Shown piece by piece: positions 1-6,059 of a DNA stretch of 6,059 bases. Under the pieces are notes generated by a model. That model saw only the letters and a program-made list of their open reading frames with translations, did not search any database and was not told where the DNA came from. Both the position numbers and the translations under genes were made by a program. Numbering within the stretch: the stretch's first letter is position 1; the number at the start of each line of letters is the position of its first letter. The DNA is from Actinomycetota bacterium (GTDB taxonomy: Bacteria; Actinomycetota; Acidimicrobiia; Acidimicrobiales; CADCSY01), in contig JACOTK010000034.1 in assembly GCA_016178435.1 (NCBI GenBank), positions 1 to 6,059 on the forward strand, written 5' to 3'.

Positions 1-3000
1 GGGAGGCGGAGCCCATCCGAGGGGTGGGGGCTCGCATCGTCACCAACATGGAGGCCAGTCTCGGTGTTCCCACGGCAACGAGCTTTCGGGTTGTCCCCGC
101 AAAGCTCCTCGAGGTGAACCGTCGCATCATCAACGGTTATCTGGGGCGCAGTCTCGGGGGCAAGGTCAGCTTCACCCACCTGATCGGTTACGCCGTGGTC
201 AAGGCGCTGCAGTCGGCGCCGGTCATGAACGCTGCTTTCACCAAGCTCGACGACGGTCCCGGCGTGGCGCGTCACGACCATGTCGGCCTCGGCATCGCGG
301 TTGACCTCGAGAAGCCCGATGGGTCCCGTGCGCTCCTGGTGCCCTGCATCAAGGACGCCGACACCCTTGATTTCCAGGGTTTTCACACGGCCTACGAGGA
401 GCTCATCCGTAAGGTGCGCTCCAACAAGCTGAGCGTGGACGATTTTGCGGGCGTCACGGTCAGCCTCACGAACCCTGGCACCATCGGCACGGTGCAGTCG
501 GTTCCCCGCCTGATGCCGGGTCAGGGCCTGATCGTCGGGGTCGGCTCCATCGATTACCCGGCCGAGTATCAGGCTGCCGACGAACGGGTGTTGGCCGATC
601 TCGGCGTGTCGAAGGTGGTCACCATCACCTCGACCTACGACCATCGCATCATCCAGGGCGCCGAGTCGGGGCTGTTTCTCAAGCGGGTCCACGAGTTGTT
701 GTTGGGCGCCGACGGCTTCTATCAGGAGGTGTTCCTCTCGCTGGGCGTTCCCTACGAGGCGGTGCTCTGGCGTCGGGACGTCAACCCCCTCGAGGGCACC
801 GAGGCGTTGTTGCAGAAGCAGATGCAACTCAACGCCCTCGTCAACATGTACCGCGTGCGGGGCCACCTGATCGCGGATCTGGATCCACTCCGATGGCGTG
901 AGCCTCACACGCATCCCGAGCTCGATCCCGCCACCTACGGGTTCACCCTCTGGGATCTCGATCGCGAGTTCCTGTCCCAAGGTCTAGCCGGTCGTGACCG
1001 CATGCCACTCGGCGAGGTGTTGCACCTGCTCCGCGACGCCTACTGCCGCACGGTGGGGGTGGAGTACATGCACATCCAGGAGCCCGAGCAGAAGCAATGG
1101 GTGCAGGAACGGGTCGAGGGCGTGAGCGTCTCGATCGACATCGAGGGGCAGCGACACATCCTGGCCAAGCTCAATGCGGCCGAGGCCCTGGAACGTTTTC
1201 TCGCGACCAAGTATGTCGGGGCGAAGCGATTCGGGATCGAGGGCGCCGAGTCGGCGGTGCCGCTGCTCGACGCCGTCCTGGAGGCGGCAGCCGATGCGGG
1301 GATGCAGAGCGCGGTCATGGGCATGGCGCACCGCGGCCGGTTGAACGTGCTCGTCAACATCGTCGGCAAGAGCTACCAACAGCTCTTCATGGAGTTCGAG
1401 GGAGCGGTCGACCCCAACATGGTGCAGGGCTCGGGTGATGTGAAGTACCACCTGGGAGCGAAGGGGGTGTTCACAAGCCGGAAAGGCGTGGAGATCCCCG
1501 TGGAGCTTGCGGCCAACCCGTCGCACCTCGAGGCGGTCAACCCGGTCGTCGAGGGCATGGTGCGTGCCATGCAGGACCGCATCGACGATCCCGCGGCATT
1601 CTCGGTTCTTCCTGTTCTGATACACGGCGATGCCGCATTTGCCGGCCAGGGCGTTGTTGCCGAGACGCTGAACCTCTCGGACCTGAAGGGTTACCGCACG
1701 GGTGGCACCGTCCATCTGGTGATCAACAACCAACTCGGTTTCACGACGGCTCCGGAGTACGGAAGGTCGTCGTGGTACTGCACGGACGTGGCGAAGATGG
1801 TCCAGGCCCCCATCTTCCACGTGAACGGTGACGACCCCGAGGCATGCGTGCGAGTCGCGCGTCTCGCCTTCGAGTTTCGTCAGGCCTTCCACAAGGATGT
1901 GGTCATCGACCTCGTGTGCTACCGGCGTCACGGACACAACGAGGCGGATGATCCGAGCTTCACCCAGCCCCTCATGTATCAGCGCATTGCCGCCCGTCGC
2001 TCGGTGCGCAAGCTCTACGTCGAGTCGTTGGTCAAGCGCGGTTTCATCACGATCGAGGAAGCCGAAGGGGCCTTGGCCGACTTCTCGGCGCGTCTGCAGA
2101 CCGCCCTGGACGAGACGCGGGCGCTGAAGCCGGCGGAGCCTGTTCGGGCACTGCTCTCCTCGGGTGGGGTGGGGGTGCTGGACCACATACCGACCGGCAT
2201 CGAGCGAGCGGTGGTCGACGAGGTGTTCGCCACGCTGAACACGACCCCCGAGGGCTTCACCGTGCACACTCGCCTGGCCAAACAGCTCGATGCACGTGCA
2301 AAGCTCTACGAGGAGGGCCAGGTCGAGTGGGCGACCGCCGAGGCGCTCGCGTTCGGCTCGATCCTGCTCGAAGGTCGTGACATTCGTTTTGCGGGCCAGG
2401 ATTCCCGTCGCGGGACCTTTTCACAGCGTCATGCCGTCCTGGTCGATCAGAACACCGGTGGGGAGTACGCCCCACTGGCACACCTTCTCCGTCCACAGGG
2501 AAAGTTCTGGATCTACGATTCGCTGCTCTCGGAATACGCGGCGGTCGGCTTCGAGTACGGCTATTCACTGGTGCACGACAATGCCCTCGTTTGTTGGGAA
2601 GCCCAGTTCGGTGACTTCGTCAACGGTGCGCAGATCATCATCGATCAATTCATCGCCGCCGCCGAGGACAAGTGGTCTCAGCATTCGGGCCTGGTGCTGT
2701 TGTTGCCCCACGGCTACGACGGACAGGGTCCCGAGCACAGCTCGTGCCGTGTCGAGCGATTCCTGACCCTGTGCGCCGAGGACAACATGCAGGTCGTGAA
2801 CGCCACCACGGCCGCGCAGTACTTCCACCTGCTCCGTCGTCAGGTGCGACAGGAGGTTCACAAACCCCTGATCGTGGTGACGCCGAAGTATCTGCTCCGG
2901 GCAAAGGAGGCACGCAGCAGCGTCGATGCCCTGACCACCGGCTCGTTTCACGAGGTGCTCGACGACGAGACCGTGGAGGACCCATCCGAGGTGCAGCGGG

Positions 3001-3350
3001 TCATCCTGTGCTCGGGCAAGGTGGCATATGACGCATTGAGGCGCAAGGCGGATACCGGTGCTTCGGTGGCAGTGGTGCGCGTGGAGCAGCTCTACCCCTT
3101 CCCCGACGAGCAGATTGCCGAGTTGATGGCTCGTTACGGGCATGCCCGCTCGTTGTTGTGGCTGCAGGAGGAGCCCAGGAACATGGGCGCGTGGCCGTTC
3201 GTGCACGGGCGGCTTCTGGACCTGTTGCCCGATGGCGTGAGCCTGTTGCACGCGAGCCGCCACGAATCGGGCAGTCCGGCAACGGGTAGCCATGCAGTGC
3301 ACCTTCAAGAGCTCGAAGACCTTCTCGATGCCACCTTTGCCGACCTGTAG
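1..3350 (+). CDS. kgd: Multifunctional 2-oxoglutarate dehydrogenase E2-E1 fusion subunit (Kgd/OdhA), 5'-truncated by the window edge
   Basis: Decarboxylates 2-oxoglutarate with thiamine diphosphate and passes the succinyl group towards CoA in the cytoplasmic 2-oxoglutarate dehydrogenase complex; family members also make semialdehyde or carboligation products. The reading frame is open from base 3 to the TAG at 3348, so the true start lies upstream; the GTG at 24 is internal, because the residues before it continue the family alignment. Numbering from that GTG: E2 acyltransferase core at about 1-225, with SLTNPGTIGTV (147-157), PRLMPGQG (161-168) and the active-site segment DHRIIQG (206-212); E1 from about 228, with MAHRGRLNVL (434-443), ANPSHLEAVNP (497-507), the ThDP/Mg site HGDAAFAGQG (534-543) to NN (568-569), GQDSRRGTFSQRH (791-803), the transketolase-like pyrimidine domain with LLPHGYDGQGPEHSS (893-907), and the C-terminal domain with WLQEEPRNMGAW (1046-1057). 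Compared with mycobacterial Kgd (about 1,230 residues, from memory), only roughly the first hundred residues are missing. No frameshift or missing E1 motif is seen. In relatives, an FHA protein (GarA/OdhI) inhibits this enzyme. Confidence 0.97.
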   Translation, partial: EAEPIRGVGARIVTNMEASLGVPTATSFRVVPAKLLEVNRRIINGYLGRSLGGKVSFTHLIGYAVVKALQSAPVMNAAFTKLDDGPGVARHDHVGLGIAVDLEKPDGSRALLVPCIKDADTLDFQGFHTAYEELIRKVRSNKLSVDDFAGVTVSLTNPGTIGTVQSVPRLMPGQGLIVGVGSIDYPAEYQAADERVLADLGVSKVVTITSTYDHRIIQGAESGLFLKRVHELLLGADGFYQEVFLSLGVPYEAVLWRRDVNPLEGTEALLQKQMQLNALVNMYRVRGHLIADLDPLRWREPHTHPELDPATYGFTLWDLDREFLSQGLAGRDRMPLGEVLHLLRDAYCRTVGVEYMHIQEPEQKQWVQERVEGVSVSIDIEGQRHILAKLNAAEALERFLATKYVGAKRFGIEGAESAVPLLDAVLEAAADAGMQSAVMGMAHRGRLNVLVNIVGKSYQQLFMEFEGAVDPNMVQGSGDVKYHLGAKGVFTSRKGVEIPVELAANPSHLEAVNPVVEGMVRAMQDRIDDPAAFSVLPVLIHGDAAFAGQGVVAETLNLSDLKGYRTGGTVHLVINNQLGFTTAPEYGRSSWYCTDVAKMVQAPIFHVNGDDPEACVRVARLAFEFRQAFHKDVVIDLVCYRRHGHNEADDPSFTQPLMYQRIAARRSVRKLYVESLVKRGFITIEEAEGALADFSARLQTALDETRALKPAEPVRALLSSGGVGVLDHIPTGIERAVVDEVFATLNTTPEGFTVHTRLAKQLDARAKLYEEGQVEWATAEALAFGSILLEGRDIRFAGQDSRRGTFSQRHAVLVDQNTGGEYAPLAHLLRPQGKFWIYDSLLSEYAAVGFEYGYSLVHDNALVCWEAQFGDFVNGAQIIIDQFIAAAEDKWSQHSGLVLLLPHGYDGQGPEHSSCRVERFLTLCAEDNMQVVNATTAAQYFHLLRRQVRQEVHKPLIVVTPKYLLRAKEARSSVDALTTGSFHEVLDDETVEDPSEVQRVILCSGKVAYDALRRKADTGASVAVVRVEQLYPFPDEQIAELMARYGHARSLLWLQEEPRNMGAWPFVHGRLLDLLPDGVSLLHASRHESGSPATGSHAVHLQELEDLLDATFADL

Positions 3351-3371
3351 GGGGTGTCCACACCTGCGAGA

Positions 3372-3393
3372 GCCGGGCGGGTATGCGCCCGGC
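3372..3393 (+). terminator. GC-rich hairpin after kgd, candidate terminator without a U-tract
   Basis: GCCGGGCG (3372-3379) pairs perfectly with CGCCCGGC (3386-3393) around a 6-nt loop, 21 nt after the kgd stop codon. No T-run follows, so it does not match a classical intrinsic terminator. U-less hairpins are proposed terminators in high-GC actinobacteria, but it could equally be an mRNA 3'-end stabiliser. The loop contains the in-frame ATG at 3383, which argues against that codon as the start of the next gene. Confidence 0.45.
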
Positions 3394-3424
3394 GCCTGCT
3401 CAGAGATGCTTGACTAGGTCTGCC

Positions 3425-5005
3425 ATGTCTTTACCCCCAACTCACGTTGTCGTCGATGGCTCGAACATCGCGACCGAAGGTCGAAGCACGCCGAGCCTTC
3501 GACAGCTCGACGAAGGTGTGCGCGCCTTCCTCGATCAGTACCCCCACGACATCTGCACGGTTGTGGTTGATGCCACCTTCGAGCACCGTATCGATGCCTC
3601 CGAGCGCGAGCTGTTCGAGGAGGCTCACGAGAACGGCGAGGTGATCACCCCGCCTGCCGGCACCATCGGACGGGGCGACAAGTTTCTGCTGGAGATTGCG
3701 GACCGCTCGGGCGCAACGGTGTTCTCGAACGATTCCTTCCAGGAGTTTCACGGCGAGTACACGTGGTTGTTCAACAACGGACGACTCATCGGGGGCAAGG
3801 CCGTCCCCGAGGTGGGGTGGGTCTTTGCGTTTCGCAGCCCGGTGCGTGGGCCGCGCAGCCGCCAGGCAGTCAAGGCCGCTCGCGACCCCGAGCGCGGATC
3901 GTCGGCCAGGGCTTCGAGCAGTCGCGCCGCTGAGCCCCGCAAGAGCCGGGTGCCGACACCGAAGGGTCCGCCCCCGACACCGAAGGGCCCGCCCCCGATA
4001 CCGAAGGGTCCGCCCCCGACACCGAAGGGTCCGCCCCCGACACCGAAGGGTCCGCCCCCGACAGCAGGACCGAGGCGCGAACCCGGGCCTGCTACCGAGA
4101 ACGGAGCGGGTACGTCGAGGGGAACCCGAGCGGCCGGCGCAGCAGGAGCCCAGCGCAGGCGTGGGGGGAACGTCCCGCCGAGGCCGGTGGTGCCGGTCAA
4201 TGCACCCATGCCCTTTGTGCAGTTCATTGCCGCCCACCCGGTTGGCTCCACGGTCGACGGTGAGGTGGTGGAGTTTTCGAGCCACGGCGCATACGTGATG
4301 GTGGGCGAGGCCCGTTGTTATGTGCCGACCAAACGCATGGGCGATCCCGCGCCACGTGGGCCGAGGGATGTCCTGGACATGGGTGAGGTGAGGACCTTCG
4401 TGGTTCAGGCTCTTGATGCGCCACGCCGAGGCATCGATCTCGCCCTCCCGGGGTTCGAGCAGATCGACGCAGCGATGCTCGCCGGCATCTCCGAGGAGGA
4501 CGGAGAGGAACCAACCCGGACGGGCGCGGAGTCCGAGCCGGTTCCGAGGGAGACGACAGCGACGAGGAGGACTCCCGCCAGGAGGACTCCCGCCGGAAGG
4601 GCTCCGGCGACAGGTGCAATGGGCGCGACACGTGTGACCGATGCTGCAACGGTGGTCCTCGGGGACGGCGCCGAGGAGGTGATCGAGGTTGCGGAGAAGA
4701 CACCTTCGGTGAAGAAGGCGACAGCCGGGAAGGCAGCGGCCAAGAAGGCAGCGCCCGCGGCGAAGAAGGCAGCGACCAAGAAGGTGCCCGCGACCAAGAA
4801 GGCGGCGCCCGCGGCGAAGAAGGCAACAGCGAAGAAGGCAGCGACCAAGAAGGCGGCGCCCGCGGCGAAGAAGGCGGCGACCAAGAAGGCGGCGCCGGCG
4901 GCGAAGAAGGCAACAGCGAAGAAGGCAGCAGCGAAGAAGGTTCCGGCGAAGACGAGCGTTGCCGAATCGGCGGCGGCTCCCGATGCGACCGAAGTGCCCG
5001 ACTGA
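3425..5005 (+). CDS. NYN (PIN-like, Zc3h12a-type) ribonuclease domain protein with S1-like domain and lysine-rich tail
   Basis: A 526-residue protein with no signal peptide or membrane segment. Domains in order: NYN/PIN-like nuclease at about 6-138, with VVVDGSN (8-14), VVVDATF (46-52), GRGDKF (82-87) and FSNDSFQEF (100-108), which line up with the metal-binding acid positions of Zc3h12a/Regnase as D11, N14, D85 and D103; basic, low-complexity linker 139-260 containing five PKGPPP heptads (178-212); S1-like OB fold at about 272-342 (VGSTVDGEVVEFSSHGAYVMV), suggesting RNA binding; acidic stretch about 348-377; arginine repeat 381-390; Lys/Ala tail 430-509 (28 Lys in 80 residues); short acidic end. 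Inferred role: RNA cleavage or RNA/nucleoid association; the target is unknown. Start: ATG 3425 sits directly before the NYN core with a weak AGG 6 nt upstream; the in-frame ATG at 3383 would add 14 residues of no family character and lies in a hairpin loop. It lies 74 nt after kgd and 27 nt before the ABC ATPase gene. I recall similar unnamed proteins in Acidimicrobiia. The nuclease fold call is firm; activity is not shown. Confidence 0.93.
   Translation: MSLPPTHVVVDGSNIATEGRSTPSLRQLDEGVRAFLDQYPHDICTVVVDATFEHRIDASERELFEEAHENGEVITPPAGTIGRGDKFLLEIADRSGATVFSNDSFQEFHGEYTWLFNNGRLIGGKAVPEVGWVFAFRSPVRGPRSRQAVKAARDPERGSSARASSSRAAEPRKSRVPTPKGPPPTPKGPPPIPKGPPPTPKGPPPTPKGPPPTAGPRREPGPATENGAGTSRGTRAAGAAGAQRRRGGNVPPRPVVPVNAPMPFVQFIAAHPVGSTVDGEVVEFSSHGAYVMVGEARCYVPTKRMGDPAPRGPRDVLDMGEVRTFVVQALDAPRRGIDLALPGFEQIDAAMLAGISEEDGEEPTRTGAESEPVPRETTATRRTPARRTPAGRAPATGAMGATRVTDAATVVLGDGAEEVIEVAEKTPSVKKATAGKAAAKKAAPAAKKAATKKVPATKKAAPAAKKATAKKAATKKAAPAAKKAATKKAAPAAKKATAKKAAAKKVPAKTSVAESAAAPDATEVPD
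3956..4060 (+). repeat. Five tandem 21-bp units encoding the heptapeptide (T/I)PKGPPP
   Basis: Five contiguous 21-bp copies start at 3956, 3977, 3998, 4019 and 4040. Copies 1, 4 and 5 are identical; copy 2 differs by one silent base (GGT to GGC) and copy 3 by one base that turns Thr into Ile. They encode residues 178-212 of the NYN-S1 protein, a proline-rich, lysine-spaced and probably extended linker between nuclease and S1 domains. Near-identity at the DNA level points to recent in-frame expansion. Confidence 0.95.
4565..4594 (+). repeat. Perfect 15-bp tandem duplication encoding RRTPA twice
   Basis: The unit AGGAGGACTCCCGCC occurs at 4565-4579 and again at 4580-4594 without mismatch. It encodes residues 381-385 and 386-390, an arginine-rich patch between the S1-like domain and the lysine tail. 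It continues into a degenerate third copy (GRAPA). Confidence 0.93.
4712..4951 (+). repeat. Lysine/alanine-rich repeat tract (histone H1/HupB-like tail)
   Basis: This tract encodes residues 430-509 of the NYN-S1 protein. It is a patchwork of AAPAAKK (four copies, starting at 4748, 4802, 4853 and 4889) and five-residue units such as AATKK, ATAKK and AAAKK. Lysine is always AAG, mostly in pairs, and alanine is mostly GCG or GCA. PAKKA-type repeats of this kind form the DNA-binding tails of mycobacterial HupB and related actinobacterial histone-like proteins; here the tail is appended to a nuclease/S1 protein. It should bind nucleic acid non-specifically through charge. Confidence 0.9.
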
Positions 5006-5032
5006 TTCCCCTGACTGTTTGGGCATGGTGCC

Positions 5033-6059
5033 ATGGCTGTCGTCTCGTTCGAACAGGTAACCAAGAAGTTCGGTGAGGTGATTGCCCTCGATCAGCTCAG
5101 CCTGGACGTGCTCGATGACGAGTTGTTGGTGCTGCTGGGGCCGTCGGGGTGCGGAAAATCAACCGCCCTGCGCATGATCGCGGGGCTCGACGAACCCACG
5201 AGAGGAGTCGTGCGCATCAACGGTCAGGTGGTCAACGGCGTGGACCCGAAGGACCGTGATGTGGCCATGGTCTTTCAGAGTTACGCCCTCTATCCACACA
5301 AGTCGGTCAGTCAGAACATCGAGTTTCCACTCAGGGCCCGCAAGGTTCCCTCAGCCGAGCGAGAGGCGCTGGTGGCAGAGGTCGCACAGCAGCTGGATCT
5401 GTTGCCCCTCATGAACCGCAAACCTCGTGAGCTCTCCGGCGGTCAACGTCAACGTGTGGCGTTGGCGAGAGCGCTTGTGCGACGTCCTGCGGTGTTCCTC
5501 ATGGACGAGCCCCTGTCCAATCTCGATGCCAAGCTCCGCACGCAGACCCGCGGCGAGTTGGTCGAGCTCCAGCAGCGATTGCACACCTCGTTCGTCTACG
5601 TCACACACGATCAGGTCGAGGCGATGACCATGGCAACCAGGGTGGCCGTGATGTTGAACGGCGTGCTGCAACAGGTGGGGACCGCTCAGGATGTGTACGA
5701 CCGGCCGGCAAATGTCTTTGTCGCGCAGTTCATCGGCAGCCCACCGATGAACATCGTCGACGGAACGGTTCTCGACGAGGCCGGCCACCGTGTGGTGCGG
5801 GTGCCGGGAGGGGCGTTCGGTGTGTCGCCGGCTCTGTCCGCACTGCTCGATGCCCAACCGTTCGAAGCGAAGGTGCACGTCGGCATACGTCCCGAGCATC
5901 TCCGGTTGCCGGCGCAGAGGGCGGGCGATGAGGTCGGCCCTGCGCTCGGTGTCCGGGCGCGGGTCCGCCTCGTCGAGGCACTGGGTCATGAGCACCATCT
6001 GATCTGTTCCCTGGAGGACGGTACGTCGGTCGTCGTTCGTGTTCCGGTGGGGGAGCCCA
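5033..6059 (+). CDS. ABC importer ATP-binding protein, MalK/UgpC type, 3'-truncated by the window edge
   Basis: Cytoplasmic ATPase subunit that would power a membrane permease pair for uptake of a carbohydrate or similar solute (CUT1 family by resemblance). The first 342 codons are present; relatives run to about 360-400 residues, so only the C-terminal end is missing. Motifs: A-loop aromatic F13, Walker A GPSGCGKST (36-44), Q-loop Q82 in VFQSYALYPH, signature LSGGQRQRVALARAL (134-148), Walker B VFLMDEP (154-160), D-loop SNLDAKLR (162-169), H-loop H192 in VTHDQVEAM. From about 235 comes the MalK-like regulatory region, with IGSPPMNIVDG and VGIRPEHL (283-290), then a TOBE-type OB segment. All catalytic residues are intact. 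ATG 5033 is the start: the frame closes upstream at a TGA (5012-5014) and no other in-frame start lies between. The Shine-Dalgarno match is poor (GGG at 5021-5023). The gene begins 27 nt after the NYN-S1 gene, so it may be read through from it. No permease or binding-protein gene is in the window, so the substrate cannot be named. Confidence 0.97.
   Translation, partial: MAVVSFEQVTKKFGEVIALDQLSLDVLDDELLVLLGPSGCGKSTALRMIAGLDEPTRGVVRINGQVVNGVDPKDRDVAMVFQSYALYPHKSVSQNIEFPLRARKVPSAEREALVAEVAQQLDLLPLMNRKPRELSGGQRQRVALARALVRRPAVFLMDEPLSNLDAKLRTQTRGELVELQQRLHTSFVYVTHDQVEAMTMATRVAVMLNGVLQQVGTAQDVYDRPANVFVAQFIGSPPMNIVDGTVLDEAGHRVVRVPGGAFGVSPALSALLDAQPFEAKVHVGIRPEHLRLPAQRAGDEVGPALGVRARVRLVEALGHEHHLICSLEDGTSVVVRVPVGEP

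Noticed and set aside
24..26. GTG as the start of the first gene
   Set aside because: The frame stays open to the window edge and the residues before it match the E2 part of Kgd proteins, so it is an internal codon.
984..2267. 427-codon open frame on the minus strand
   Set aside because: It lies wholly within the E1 part of kgd, has no recognisable domain, and is what GC-rich codon bias produces on the opposite strand.
3383..3385. ATG as start of the NYN-S1 gene
   Set aside because: It lies in the loop of a stable hairpin, adds 14 residues unlike the domain, and ATG 3425 is directly before the conserved core.
3410..3415. TTGACT as a -35 promoter box for the NYN-S1 gene
   Set aside because: It is only 9 nt from the start codon, and no -10 element appears at suitable spacing before the gene.
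3431..5026. 531-codon open frame on the minus strand covering almost the whole NYN-S1 gene
   Set aside because: Its product is an Arg/Leu/Cys-rich low-complexity sequence mirroring the repeats of the plus-strand gene, with no domain; the plus strand carries clear NYN and S1 motifs.
5024..5060. CATGG-TG-CCATG inverted repeat and an 11-codon out-of-frame ORF from ATG 5025 overlapping the ATPase start
   Set aside because: A 2-nt loop cannot form a good hairpin, there is no ribosome-binding site for the small frame, and such short matches are expected by chance.
4405..5064. Minus-strand frame whose product looks like repeated Ala/Phe membrane helices
   Set aside because: The hydrophobic AFF pattern is simply the reverse complement of the repeated AAGAAGGC codons of the lysine tail; it is an artefact, not a membrane protein.

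Overview
The window is GC-rich DNA with three co-directional (+ strand) genes and almost no intergenic space. It most likely comes from an actinobacterium. The best evidence is the first gene, a fused E2-E1 2-oxoglutarate dehydrogenase subunit of the Kgd/OdhA type, an architecture characteristic of Actinobacteria. The second gene's protein resembles what I recall from Acidimicrobiia (Ilumatobacter-like lineages), but that placement is a recollection, not something tested here.

Layout. Bases 1-3350 are the 3' part of kgd: the 5' end, including the real start, lies outside the window, and the E2 core and the whole E1 part are present. Bases 3351-3424 form a short gap with a perfect 8-bp GC hairpin (3372-3393) that may end the kgd transcript. 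Bases 3425-5005 encode a 526-residue modular protein: an N-terminal NYN (PIN-like, Zc3h12a/Regnase-type) ribonuclease domain, a proline-rich heptapeptide repeat linker, an S1-like OB fold, an acidic then arginine-rich spacer, and a long lysine/alanine tail like those of actinobacterial histone-like proteins. After 27 nt, bases 5033-6059 hold the first 342 codons of a MalK/UgpC-type ABC importer ATPase that runs off the right edge.

How they fit together. Kgd is central metabolism (TCA cycle at 2-oxoglutarate). The ATPase would energise uptake of a sugar or similar solute through permeases not in the window. The NYN-S1 protein is a probable RNA-binding, RNA-cleaving or nucleoid/ribosome-associated factor. 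No functional link between the three genes is evident. The close spacing of the second and third allows co-transcription. There are no tRNA or rRNA genes, mobile elements, CRISPR arrays or attachment sites that I can see. The most interesting object is the NYN-S1-lysine-tail protein with its in-frame DNA minisatellites.
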